Source: a virus. Taken from it: DNA of 48,660 bases. Shown here piece after piece: positions 32,816 to 40,579 of this stretch (positions within the stretch are counted from its first letter, which is position 1; each line of letters begins with the position of its first letter). The stretch covers positions 1 to 48,660 of IMG/VR virus record IMGVR_UViG_3300031539_000055; one strand, written 5' to 3'. A model generated the notes under the pieces. It was not told where the DNA came from, ran no database searches, and worked only from the letters and a program-made list of their open reading frames with translations. The position numbers and the translations under genes are program-made.

Positions 32816-32860
32816 GACTGCTGCCGTTACCCGGCCAGGATCCCCCCGGCCGCCCTGTCC

Positions 32861-33571
32861 CTACTGGTGTGCCGCTGCCCGCGCAGCCGTCGCGGCTGCC
32901 GCAGGGTTCCTCAGCACGTCATCCACCGTGGTGCCGCCCACCGGCTTGCCGTCAGCCGTGTACGCCCCACCCGTCCCGCCGCCCGCTGCCATCGAGCCCC
33001 GGAAGAACTCCGGGAACCGCTTCTTCAGCTCCGTCCTGGCGAACTGGTCGATCGTCATGCCCGGGTGGTTCACCAGCTTCGGCTTCCCGTCCTCGGTCAG
33101 ATCGTACTCGTGCGACGTCAGGATGAACAGCGCATCCACCCGCTCATGCCGAACCTCGGCATCGAGCAACTGCTTCTTGACCTTGGTGTCCAGCTTCAGC
33201 ACCCGGTTCTCTTGATGGACTCCCTTCAGCGCGTCGATCTCCGCCTGCTTGCGCTCCAGCTCTTCGGCGCTCTCGGCCTGGAGGTCCTTGCGCACCTGGG
33301 AGCGCAACTCCTTCAGCGCCGCCTCCGTGATGCCTGCCGTCTTGGCCGTGAGCTGGTCAGCCAACTCCTTCGCCAACTTCTCCGCGGCCTTGCGCTTGTC
33401 CTCTTCCGTCTTGGTGGCCGCGCGTTCCTTCTCGATGGCAGCGCGCAGTTCCTTGTGATCGTCTGCTGCTACCGCCGCCGCCTTCGTCACTACCTTGCCT
33501 TCCTTCTCCTCATACAACTCCCGGAACGGCTCCGGTACGTCCTCGAGCTTCGCGAATTCTGGCAGTGCCAT
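32861..33571 (-). CDS. Capsid scaffolding protein
   Basis: A 236-residue, highly charged helical protein. Residues about 20-125 form a coiled coil (KAAEKLAKELADQLTAKTAG, EELERKQAEIDALKGVHQENRVL). A helix region LDTKVKKQLLDAEVRHERVDALF follows, and the C-terminus is Gly/Ala-rich. This composition and the place immediately before the major capsid gene are diagnostic of scaffold proteins. GAGGAG lies before the ATG at 33571, and a candidate promoter lies 50-80 nt upstream. Confidence 0.85.
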   Translation of the reverse strand: MALPEFAKLEDVPEPFRELYEEKEGKVVTKAAAVAADDHKELRAAIEKERAATKTEEDKRKAAEKLAKELADQLTAKTAGITEAALKELRSQVRKDLQAESAEELERKQAEIDALKGVHQENRVLKLDTKVKKQLLDAEVRHERVDALFILTSHEYDLTEDGKPKLVNHPGMTIDQFARTELKKRFPEFFRGSMAAGGGTGGAYTADGKPVGGTTVDDVLRNPAAAATAARAAAHQ

Positions 33572-33622
33572 CGGTCTCTCCTCAAATGCGGCTCGCGCGT
33601 GCGACGCGCCTCAACTGAGCCT

Positions 33623-33651
33623 AGTTTAACCCTATACCCTTCAAGCGTAAA
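33623..33651 (-). promoter_or_regulatory. Candidate promoter for scaffold-capsid genes
   Basis: In an AT-rich island of this GC-rich genome, the minus strand reads TTTACG (33651-33646), a 17-nt spacer and TAAACT (33628-33623), close to sigma70 elements. It lies just upstream of the scaffold gene, in the only gap of this gene block with such composition. Confidence 0.4.
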
Positions 33652-33663
33652 GACTTTGATGCT

Positions 33664-33861
33664 TCAACTACTTGCTCCCGTGGTGGGAGCCCCAGGTTCG
33701 GCTTCACTTACCGGCTCGAATCTGATGCCACTATCTCCCGGGTACGGTTCCGTGTGGTCGTGCTCACCCGTAATGATCTGTTCGGGGATTCCGTCCGGAA
33801 ACGCTTCGCACTCCGACAGGCCCAGGTAGTGCTTGCATGAAGGGCACTGATAACTGGTCAT
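33664..33861 (-). CDS. Small zinc-ribbon-like protein
   Basis: A 65-residue protein starting MTSYQCPSCKHYLGLSECEAFPDGIPEQI. CPSC plus a later Cys and HDHTEPYPGD suggest a small metal-binding fold seen in head-gene regions of other phages. It overlaps the MuF-fusion stop by ATGA. Role unknown. Confidence 0.7.
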   Translation of the reverse strand: MTSYQCPSCKHYLGLSECEAFPDGIPEQIITGEHDHTEPYPGDSGIRFEPVSEAEPGAPTTGASS

Positions 33862-35672
33862 TTTCCGAGCCCCCTCGTTACCTCCATGAACGCCTCCAGG
33901 ATCTTCGCCGGTATCTCCGACTGCCTACCTTCGGCCACGAGCGCGCCCACCTCAGCAAACAACTCGGTTGCGCTACTCGCACCGTACTCCGACACAGCGT
34001 ATGCCTCCAGTGACCCGGCACCCGTCCCACGCTTCGCCAGCGCCGTCCTCCATTCGTTTTCAAGCCGGTACCGGAAATAGACGGTGTGGCTTACTTCATG
34101 GGCTACGGTCGAACGGAACGGAACGCTCGACCCTTCGCCAACTGTCCACCGGGTAGCGACCCGCAACGAAGCTAGTTTCTTCTCGTTAAAGGGGCGAATG
34201 GCGAACCTCTTGGGATCTGCCAGGTTCGCTTCGGCTTTCTTGAGCGCAGCCGCGTGACTGAGGCCGTAAGTCACCTTCGCCTGCGCGTGCTCCTTCGCGA
34301 GGTTCCGCACGTAGGTCTTCTGCAATGCAACGGCGGTATCTCCGTTTCTCCTATCTATCGCAATAGCCCAAGCCCGCCGCTGTCTTTTTGTGGTCTTGAA
34401 CCCGATCTCATTCACTACATGGCCATACGGCACCGCCGCATTGTGGGCGCCTTCCATGAGGGCCTGTAGGTCTTCCAACTTCACCGCCGCCACTAGGTCC
34501 GGGTCAAGGTCTCGGATGAATGTCCGGGAGAACGCCACGGCTTCTTCCTTTGTGGCGAACTTCGGCACTCTGCCGCTCACCGGACGCGACTCCTCAACGA
34601 CTGCCTCTTCCACGGGCGGTATATGTGGCTGTACAGGAACGGCGGGCGGAGCGACCGGGGGCACCGGGGCCTGTCCCTGGACGGAACGCGGGCCCTGGCC
34701 AGCGCCGAACCGCTCGCCCGTCGCGTCCTCGAATAGGATTTCAAAACAGCGGCACCCAAATTCGCTTTCACCTACCACCATTTCACCGGAACTATAGAGT
34801 TCGTCGAAACGCCGCACCTCGCCGTCCCATTCCACATGCTCGTCCCGCACCTTGCCGTCCCTCATGCTCACGCGCTGCTTCCACAGGTTCGCCCGGTCCA
34901 CTACGCCCTTGCCTATCGCGTCCTCCCAGGCCAGCCGCTGCCCTGCCCTCTGTGCGTCGTTCGCCAGCGTGCGTGCCTGTGTGTTGGCGTTGAACGCGAC
35001 CATCTTACGGCGGTACGCGTCCCCCATCGTCTTGATCTGTGCCTCGCTCAGCCCCTTGCCACCTGGACCTAGTAGGCGGTTCAGCGTCGCGTCGTAGCGC
35101 TTGTCCCTCAGTGCGCGGGAGAGCGCCGTTCGGTCTCCGGCCCGAAGCATCTCCTCGAAGTGCCTGACCGCCTGCTCCTGGTTCGGGGCCAGCCCGATGC
35201 TGTCGCGTAGGGTCTTGGCGATCGCCTTCGAGCCCTTGCCTGCCTCCATCCCGGCCTTCACCACCTGGCGCATGGTGGCCGCGGCGTCCTTCGTGAGTTG
35301 GTCCGTCGCCCGGGACTTCATCGTCACCATCGCAGCGGCGATGCGCGGGTTCGACAGGTCGATGCCCAGCTTCACCGCCGCTCGTGCGTCGCGGGGCAGC
35401 TCCACTGCATACTGCCGTGCGCTCCGTAGCGTGATGTCCTGCGCTCCGGTGCCTACGCCCGTCAGTGCCTGCTTGAACCATGGCTCATGTGTCAGGGCCG
35501 ACGCCACTCGCTCAGCCGATGCCCCGCTCTTCAGTAGCGCCCCGATCTCCGCGTCCGTCATGCTGGTGCGCATGATCTCGTACGCACGCAGGATACGCCC
35601 AGCCATCGCGGGCTTGAACGTGGCCGCGTAGCGCTCCAGGCGTGCGAGCAGGAGGTCGGTGGCGGTACTCAT
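33858..35672 (-). CDS. MuF-type minor head protein fused to an HExxH metallopeptidase-like domain
   Basis: A 604-residue protein. Residues about 120-312 form the Mu F/SPP1 gp7 head morphogenesis domain, ending KVRDEHVEWDGEVRRFDEL...FGCRCFEIL. A proline-rich linker (about 325-360) leads to a separate C-terminal domain. There HEVSH (residues 525-529, in TVAHEVSHTVYF) is a zincin zinc-binding motif, and YGASSATELFAE supplies Glu570 or Glu574 as a third ligand. MuF proteins sit inside the head near the portal and can carry C-terminal effector domains delivered with DNA. The fusion may be an ejected protease acting in the host or on head proteins. Fold identity beyond HExxH is inference. Confidence 0.82.
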   Translation of the reverse strand: MSTATDLLLARLERYAATFKPAMAGRILRAYEIMRTSMTDAEIGALLKSGASAERVASALTHEPWFKQALTGVGTGAQDITLRSARQYAVELPRDARAAVKLGIDLSNPRIAAAMVTMKSRATDQLTKDAAATMRQVVKAGMEAGKGSKAIAKTLRDSIGLAPNQEQAVRHFEEMLRAGDRTALSRALRDKRYDATLNRLLGPGGKGLSEAQIKTMGDAYRRKMVAFNANTQARTLANDAQRAGQRLAWEDAIGKGVVDRANLWKQRVSMRDGKVRDEHVEWDGEVRRFDELYSSGEMVVGESEFGCRCFEILFEDATGERFGAGQGPRSVQGQAPVPPVAPPAVPVQPHIPPVEEAVVEESRPVSGRVPKFATKEEAVAFSRTFIRDLDPDLVAAVKLEDLQALMEGAHNAAVPYGHVVNEIGFKTTKRQRRAWAIAIDRRNGDTAVALQKTYVRNLAKEHAQAKVTYGLSHAAALKKAEANLADPKRFAIRPFNEKKLASLRVATRWTVGEGSSVPFRSTVAHEVSHTVYFRYRLENEWRTALAKRGTGAGSLEAYAVSEYGASSATELFAEVGALVAEGRQSEIPAKILEAFMEVTRGLGK

Positions 35673-35673
35673 G

Positions 35674-35958
35674 CTACAGGGTCCTCGCCCCCCAGATGAT
35701 CACGCTGTCTCCGGCCTGTAGGATTGGGGCACCCGGTGCCATTTCTGATCGCGGCGATCGCGCCATGAACCGCATACCACACTTGGGGCATGGGGTGCTG
35801 TACCATCTGTGATATACCCTGACCCGCACTTCGGCCGGGACCTCATGGCCACATCTCATGCACTTGAAGGCAAGGGCGTTCCCTTTAGGATACAGGACAC
35901 CCCTCGACCGGGTGCGTCGCCAACCTAGCGATCTGAGAATGCGTCTGAAAATGTTCAT
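35674..35958 (-). CDS. Zinc-ribbon protein
   Basis: A 94-residue protein starting MNIFRRILRSLGWRRTRSRG. The basic N-terminus is followed by CMRCGHE and CPKCGMRF, forming a four-Cys zinc ribbon. The ATG at 35958 was chosen for the strong GGGAGGAATC leader, which shares 17 nt with the leader of the gene upstream. It may bind nucleic acid; function unknown. Confidence 0.65.
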   Translation of the reverse strand: MNIFRRILRSLGWRRTRSRGVLYPKGNALAFKCMRCGHEVPAEVRVRVYHRWYSTPCPKCGMRFMARSPRSEMAPGAPILQAGDSVIIWGARTL

Positions 35959-35960
35959 GA

Positions 35961-35977
35961 TTCCTCCCGTGCAAGAG
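35961..35977 (-). repeat. Shared 17-nt leader, copy 1
   Basis: The minus-strand sequence CTCTTGCACGGGAGGAA includes the ribosome site of the zinc-ribbon gene. It is identical to 36445-36461 in the leader of the preceding gene. Confidence 0.7.
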
Positions 35978-35991
35978 GTGGCACTGCTCAT

Positions 35992-36438
35992 TCAGGACAC
36001 GGAGGCAGCGAAGGCGATGGCCATACGTTTGGCGTCGTTCAGAGTGAGCGCCTTGAATCCCACCGGCAACACGTTGTCGTCAGGGTGATCCTTCAGGTAC
36101 TCGTCCGTCCACCCAGACGTGGCGCACAGATCGCCCTCTTCCACCACGTCACCGATCCCAAACCCGAAGATCGCCCGGTGCGACCATCCGTACCACTTCT
36201 GCTCCCGTTCGCTGAAGCCGACCGAACAGGTGTTACTCGTGCCCGTGCGTAGTTCGGGTCGGATGCCCCGCAAGACACAGAGTCGGTGGGCGTCCCTCAG
36301 CGTTCCGATGTACGCCCCATCCGGCGTTGTCGCCCACCGCATCGGCGTCCAATGGTCACCCTCACCACGCCGCCACTTCCCAGTATGGGCGTCGTAGCCA
36401 GCCTTGTAATGCGTGGTGCGTTCGATTTCCTGTTCCAT
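35992..36438 (-). CDS. 148-residue hypothetical protein
   Basis: Starts MEQEIERTTHYKAGYDAHTG at the ATG after the GGGAGGAAAGC leader. The middle (EGDHWTPMRWATTPDGAYIGTLRDAHRLCVLRGI) and end (TLNDAKRMAIAFAASVS) show no motif I recognise. The composition suggests a soluble single-domain protein. It lies in a block of small genes between portal and MuF genes. Confidence 0.6.
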   Translation of the reverse strand: MEQEIERTTHYKAGYDAHTGKWRRGEGDHWTPMRWATTPDGAYIGTLRDAHRLCVLRGIRPELRTGTSNTCSVGFSEREQKWYGWSHRAIFGFGIGDVVEEGDLCATSGWTDEYLKDHPDDNVLPVGFKALTLNDAKRMAIAFAASVS

Positions 36439-36444
36439 GATGCT

Positions 36445-36461
36445 TTCCTCCCGTGCAAGAG
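36445..36461 (-). repeat. Shared 17-nt leader, copy 2
   Basis: Identical to 35961-35977 and containing the ribosome site of the 148-residue gene. Identity over a non-coding leader suggests a recent duplication or a gene-cassette exchange point. Confidence 0.7.
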
Positions 36462-36473
36462 AAGATCCTACAC

Positions 36474-36698
36474 TCATCCTAGATGCTTCAATTCGACTTC
36501 GTTCCCCTCGAAGAGCGGGGCCCAGCCCCTACCGTCGGAGGACCAGCGGAACCCGCGCAGCGCCCAATTCAGGACCGGCACACAGGCGCGGGCAGGGAGC
36601 CCCAACCAGACTAGTGGAGGCAGACACTTCGTCGCCAGCCGCCAGCGCCAGCCGATCTTGAGCCGGATGGTGATCGTGAGATTGTCGATGTTCGCCAT
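36474..36698 (-). CDS. 74-residue hypothetical protein
   Basis: Starts MANIDNLTITIRLKIGWRW, with GGAGG 7 nt before the ATG at 36698. Central stretch LPPLVWLGLPARACVPVLNW is hydrophobic; the rest is mixed. It may be a small membrane-associated protein. Unknown function. Confidence 0.55.
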   Translation of the reverse strand: MANIDNLTITIRLKIGWRWRLATKCLPPLVWLGLPARACVPVLNWALRGFRWSSDGRGWAPLFEGNEVELKHLG

Positions 36699-36700
36699 CG

Positions 36701-36961
36701 TCATTCCTCCTTGCACCTATTGGCTGCGCTCCACGCCTCAGTTTCTGCGGCAGCATCCCGATAGTCCTGTTCCCGCTCCATCAGTTCCGCATACTCGCCC
36801 ACGTCATGCCCGGCCTCGTGGTAGTACTTCATGGCGATGGCGTAGTGTTGGCCGTCGTCCAGGTATACGTCGCCTTCCTTCGGCGTAGTGAGGGCGGCGC
36901 AGACAGCAATGAGCACGTACTTCCCGTCAGCACCTCGAACCCTACGCAGGCGCATCGCCAT
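36701..36961 (-). CDS. 86-residue hypothetical protein
   Basis: Starts MAMRLRRVRGADGKYVLIAV, with GAGGAGGG before the ATG. The C-terminal half is acidic and helical (YYHEAGHDVGEYAELMEREQDYRDAAAETEAW). No domain recognised. Its stop overlaps the translation start region of the next gene. Confidence 0.55.
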   Translation of the reverse strand: MAMRLRRVRGADGKYVLIAVCAALTTPKEGDVYLDDGQHYAIAMKYYHEAGHDVGEYAELMEREQDYRDAAAETEAWSAANRCKEE

Positions 36962-36963
36962 CG

Positions 36964-37191
36964 CTATCCCTCCTCAGGTGCCCAGCAGAACGTCGCCGGT
37001 GGCTCGCCCTGCGCTACGTACGCCCCCACCCGCTCGTATCCGTCTGAGGGCTCGCCAGGGCCCGGTACGGGGCCCAACGGCTGAAGGAATGCCGCCGGCG
37101 TCATGCGCGTCAGTATGATGGTCCGCACCGTGTCGTCCAGGTTCGCGCGGTCACCGTCGAATGGGCCGCCGCCCGTCAGTTCTACGATCAT
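36964..37191 (-). CDS. 75-residue hypothetical protein
   Basis: MIVELTGGGPFDGDRANLDD... starts 4 nt after the portal gene stop. Pro/Gly-rich second half (PLGPVPGPGEPSDGYERVG). The opening hydrophobic residues followed by GGPFDG recall small phage proteins with the same start near head genes. Unknown function. Confidence 0.55.
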   Translation of the reverse strand: MIVELTGGGPFDGDRANLDDTVRTIILTRMTPAAFLQPLGPVPGPGEPSDGYERVGAYVAQGEPPATFCWAPEEG

Positions 37192-37195
37192 CGTC

Positions 37196-38887
37196 CTAGT
37201 TCCCCCCGGTCAGATCGATGCCTTCCTCCTCATCGGCCACTGCTTGCTTCTGTCCGGGTGGCAGGGTGGGCGGGCGTGCTGCCTGTGCAGATGCCAGCTT
37301 GGCAGCGATCTCCGCCTTCGCGGCCATGGCACCCAGGATCTCCATCTCCAGCGCGTCGATGTCCGTGTCAGGCGGCAACCGGCCGCCTGCCTTCCATGCC
37401 TCCAGCAGCACCCGGGGCGGCACGTCCGCGTTCTTCACGGCCTGTACCCACACGCTCATGACGCCCGCTTCCATGGCGATGGCATCGTAGTCGCGGTTGA
37501 TCCTCAGCTCAGGTACCCCGTCCTTCGGGATGTCCATGTACCAGCCGTGGATCTCGAAGGCGTAGTTCGCGCAGTCCTCGATGCCCTGCGAGGCAGTCGC
37601 CAGCGTTGAGTTTTCTGCCGTGGCGTCCAGTCGCTTCGCCTCTGCCGTCTCTGCTGTGCGTTTGTCCCGTGCCAGGAAGCTCATGCCCAGCGCGGCCATC
37701 GCCTCCATCTTCTCCTCGCAGCCGGCGATCAGTGGCTCGAATGCCTCGACCGGCGGGGCCACGTACTTGAACTCGGCCGGCGCCTCCCCGTCCGCGCTCA
37801 GGTGGACGACGACCAGAGGCCCGAAGCGCATCCTGCCGGGCACCATCCCCGGGTTGCCCGCCGCGTCCACGCCCTTCTCCTCATCCAAATTCCCGAGTAG
37901 TGAGGGCTGAGGGAAGGCGGCCAGCTCACGGTAGAACCGTAGATTCGACGCCTGCTGCCAGTGGCCCAGGTTCGCCCATGCCACGCCTAGCAGCGGGATG
38001 CTGGCTACCAGTGGGTCGCCCTCGGGCTTGCCCACCGTGGCCACTGCTACAGGCAGGAACGGCATCGCCAGCCCCTTCACGCTCCGGTACGCCCCCCGGT
38101 CTGTCACGCGGAATTGTTCCGGGGTCGCTGGGTTCGGCACCGTCGCCTCCCAGACCTCCCACAGTGCCTGTGGCTCGGCGGGTGTGCCGTCCATGTTTGG
38201 CTGTGCGCCCTCGGGTACCGCCAGGAAGATCCGGCGCCAACGTGTCTTCTTCTCGATGCCGAAGGTGCCGGCCGCCGTTACGCTCGGCTCTGCCAATACG
38301 ATCTGCGTCAACGTCTGCCGGTTGTTTACCGTATCGTAGCGCCACGACAGTATGTTCTCTCTGGGATAGCTGGCCCACCGCGGCCTCAGTCCCAGCCGCT
38401 CGTCCATGTCAGCTGTGACCTGGACAGGCTTGCCCTTCTCGTTCACCGGCGGCTTCGGATGGTCAACTACGATCACCCCGGTGCCGTCCCGGATCGTCGC
38501 CTCGGCGAATCGCTTCAGGAATACGTCGCCCTTGGTGCCCGCTCCGTCGATGTTGTCCCAGTGCTCTTCGATGCGCGCGGCTCCCTGGTTCCAAGTGATC
38601 TCGGGTGGCCGACTGAATAGCATCCCCACTGCGGCGCTCAATGTTCGGCCCAGCCCCTCGAAGACCTGCTCACAGCGCGACCGGATCTTGTAGACGTCCT
38701 CGTCCTCGTCCGCCCATATCCGGATATACAGTCGCGCCTTTCGCCACATGCGGCGGGTGCCGGCCAGCAGGTCCTCCATCAACGTCAGGTCCAGTAGCCG
38801 GTCCGTCAACTCGGGTCGGACGTACGTGGGTAGGTTGGTCGAGACTTTGGTGTCTGCCGATGCGGCTGTTGTCGGGATGGTGGCCAT
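37196..38887 (-). CDS. Portal protein (DUF4055-like)
   Basis: A 563-residue protein starting MATIPTTAASADTKVSTNLP after GAGGGG. The motifs WRKARLYIRIWADEDEDVYKIRSRCEQVFEGLGRTLSAAVGMLFSRPPEI, WASYPRENILSWRYD and LGVAWANLGHWQQASNLRFYRELAAFPQPSLLGN fit DUF4055 portals. The C-terminal helix region includes MSFLARDKRTAETAEAKRLDATAENSTL, the portal clip/wing helix pattern. The dodecamer it forms is the DNA gateway in the capsid and the docking site of terminase. A longer upstream frame (to 38998) lacks a ribosome site. Confidence 0.85.
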   Translation of the reverse strand: MATIPTTAASADTKVSTNLPTYVRPELTDRLLDLTLMEDLLAGTRRMWRKARLYIRIWADEDEDVYKIRSRCEQVFEGLGRTLSAAVGMLFSRPPEITWNQGAARIEEHWDNIDGAGTKGDVFLKRFAEATIRDGTGVIVVDHPKPPVNEKGKPVQVTADMDERLGLRPRWASYPRENILSWRYDTVNNRQTLTQIVLAEPSVTAAGTFGIEKKTRWRRIFLAVPEGAQPNMDGTPAEPQALWEVWEATVPNPATPEQFRVTDRGAYRSVKGLAMPFLPVAVATVGKPEGDPLVASIPLLGVAWANLGHWQQASNLRFYRELAAFPQPSLLGNLDEEKGVDAAGNPGMVPGRMRFGPLVVVHLSADGEAPAEFKYVAPPVEAFEPLIAGCEEKMEAMAALGMSFLARDKRTAETAEAKRLDATAENSTLATASQGIEDCANYAFEIHGWYMDIPKDGVPELRINRDYDAIAMEAGVMSVWVQAVKNADVPPRVLLEAWKAGGRLPPDTDIDALEMEILGAMAAKAEIAAKLASAQAARPPTLPPGQKQAVADEEEGIDLTGGN

Positions 38888-38954
38888 GCGGTTCCCCTCT
38901 ATACGTAGATGCTTGCTTGCTCTGCCCTGACCATATGGATGCGGGAGGCGTAGC

Positions 38955-39179
38955 TCATGTAGCCACCGTTGGCCGGTCGACGGGCACCGGCTCACCATTC
39001 CGCGTCACCCCGATGAATGCCACGCCAGGCGCGCCAGTGAACAGCGCCAGGAGCGCGTCGCCTGCCACGACGTCCACGGCCGAGCCGTTCCAAAGGAGGA
39101 TCCGGCCGTCGTCGGCCGTCCACTCGACGGGACGAAGCACGCCACCGTAGATCCAGCGGTTCGGGTGGGAGATTCTCAT
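38955..39179 (-). CDS. 74-residue hypothetical protein
   Basis: Starts MRISHPNRWIYGGVLRPVEW. Its ATG overlaps the upstream stop as TAATG, so translation is coupled to the zinc/HTH regulator gene. Beta-rich, no known motif (DDGRILLWNGSAVDVVAGDALLALFTGAPGVAF). Function unknown. Confidence 0.6.
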   Translation of the reverse strand: MRISHPNRWIYGGVLRPVEWTADDGRILLWNGSAVDVVAGDALLALFTGAPGVAFIGVTRNGEPVPVDRPTVAT

Positions 39180-39646
39180 TACGTCACGCGCTCCTTGCCC
39201 CTACAGCGCCCTCGGTGGAACGCCGGCTTGCCACACCGGCACGTCAACGTCTTGCCTTCAGCCTCCAGCGCACGACGCACCACGTATACGCTCTGACGTG
39301 ATACCCCAACCTCTCTCATGATGGCTGAGGCAGGCGTACCCCGCAGGATGGCTGCCCGCACCTCGGCCCGGCACGCGCGCGGCGCGGGCTTGGATGCTGG
39401 CGCGATCTTCGGTTGCGCAGTGGAGCGAACGAACGGCAGGCCGAATGCAGTATGGACCCCGCGCCCGCATGCCCGGCATGGGCCCGGCGTCTCGACCAGG
39501 TGCCCGTTGCCGTCCGTCTCAATGCGTAGCCTGATCTTCGAGCCGCACCGCACGCAGTAGCCGCCCGTCTCATCGTAGGCCGCTCCGGAGCCACCACCGA
39601 AGTCGAGCCCGGCCAGGATGGCGGGGTCAGTAGTCCGGCTCTTCAT
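39179..39646 (-). CDS. Zinc-ribbon/helix-turn-helix DNA-binding protein
   Basis: A 155-residue protein. CVRCGSK (about 31-37) and CRACGRG (about 57-63) form a zinc ribbon. A homeodomain-like helix-turn-helix follows: EVRAAILRGTPASAIMREVGVSRQSVYVVRRALEAEG (about 94-130). A final CRCGKPAFHRGRCRG adds a second Cys-rich end. The arrangement suggests a sequence-specific DNA-binding regulator, perhaps of the late genes, or a packaging-site binding protein given its place between terminase and portal genes. Target unknown. Confidence 0.7.
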   Translation of the reverse strand: MKSRTTDPAILAGLDFGGGSGAAYDETGGYCVRCGSKIRLRIETDGNGHLVETPGPCRACGRGVHTAFGLPFVRSTAQPKIAPASKPAPRACRAEVRAAILRGTPASAIMREVGVSRQSVYVVRRALEAEGKTLTCRCGKPAFHRGRCRGKERVT

Positions 39647-39848
39647 TGACGTCCAGGACGTGCTTCACCGCGAGACCGTCAGCTACCGCCCGCGCCAGGG
39701 CCGCGCCGGCTGCGTCCTTGCATTCCAGGATGTAGCGGCTGGCGTTCGTGGGCTGCGGAACCTCCATCACCACGATGTTGACGTCTGCCACCTGCTCGGG
39801 CTCCCTGCCCGGGGCGGGCGCCATCGTCACCTTCAGGTTGAGGATCAT
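39627..39848 (-). CDS. 73-residue hypothetical protein
   Basis: MILNLKVTMAPAPGREPEQVADVNIVVMEVPQ... overlaps the next gene by 20 nt. A small alpha/beta protein with YILECKDAAGAALARAVADGL near the middle. Function unknown. Confidence 0.55.
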   Translation of the reverse strand: MILNLKVTMAPAPGREPEQVADVNIVVMEVPQPTNASRYILECKDAAGAALARAVADGLAVKHVLDVNEEPDY

Positions 39849-39881
39849 GGCCTGGCCCTCCTCTTACTTCGTGTACCGCTC

Positions 39882-40469
39882 CTACAGCGCCCACCCGCAG
39901 TTGGGGCAGACGCGACAGGACGGCTCCGGCTTCGGGGCGCCGGTTACCTCCTGTACCGCTTCCTGCACGATCTCGTTCGTGACCTTGCCGCCGGCCGCTT
40001 TCTTTACGGCCATCTTCCATGCCTTGCGCTGCTGCTTCGGCTCAAGCGGCGTCAGCGGCCGGATGACTTTCTCCTGCGTGGGCAAAGCGGAACCCCGGGT
40101 TCCACTTCCTAGGTTTCCTACTACTGCCGCAGCGATTATCTGCCGGTTTGCATGCTGCTTTGTCATGCCAAACTCATCGTTCACGAATGCGTCCCACGAC
40201 CGGTGCGTCTGTCGGTACAGTCGTCTATCCCGTATCTCCGTCAGTGCGGCGGCAACGTCGAAGAACGTGCGGAGCCCAGACCGCACGCGATCCTTCAGGA
40301 CCTCCAACTCGGCCATCTCTGGGGGCGTGAGTGGCGCAAGTTCGGCCACCTGGTCAGCGACCGCGGCAGCCTTCCCGCCTACCTTCGCCGCCTTCTGTGC
40401 CCGTGCCCACTGCGCCTCGCGCGCCGCCCTCATCGCCGCTACCTTACCGCCTCCGTCTTGGTGACTCAT
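39882..40469 (-). CDS. ParB-like / DUF3102-like DNA-binding protein
   Basis: A 195-residue protein starting MSHQDGGGKVAAMRAAREAQ; the ATG overlaps the upstream stop by ATGA. The core LEVLKDRVRSGLRTFFDVAAALTEIRDRRLYRQTHRSWDAFVNDEFGMTKQHANRQIIAA, followed by PLTPLEPKQQRKAWKMAVKKAAGGKVTNEIVQEAV, is a known pattern in plasmid, ICE and phage DNA-binding proteins with two helix-turn-helix-like segments. It ends in CRVCPNCGWAL, a small zinc motif. Perhaps a regulator or a helper in packaging. Confidence 0.65.
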   Translation of the reverse strand: MSHQDGGGKVAAMRAAREAQWARAQKAAKVGGKAAAVADQVAELAPLTPPEMAELEVLKDRVRSGLRTFFDVAAALTEIRDRRLYRQTHRSWDAFVNDEFGMTKQHANRQIIAAAVVGNLGSGTRGSALPTQEKVIRPLTPLEPKQQRKAWKMAVKKAAGGKVTNEIVQEAVQEVTGAPKPEPSCRVCPNCGWAL

Positions 40470-40576
40470 CCGAAGATCCACCTGAGTACGAGGAAAACTA
40501 CGCCCAGGTCAAGGGTGATACGTACCCAGCGCGGAAGGCGTCCCCATAGGTCCCACGGATCCTTGTCTTGGCTCAT
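40466..40576 (-). CDS. 36-residue membrane protein
   Basis: MSQDKDPWDLWGRLPRWVRI precedes one hydrophobic segment (TLDLGVVFLVLRWIF). It starts 3 nt after the terminase large subunit stop and overlaps the next gene by ATGA, so it is almost certainly translated. Role unknown. Confidence 0.6.
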   Translation of the reverse strand: MSQDKDPWDLWGRLPRWVRITLDLGVVFLVLRWIFG

Positions 40577-40579
40577 CCC

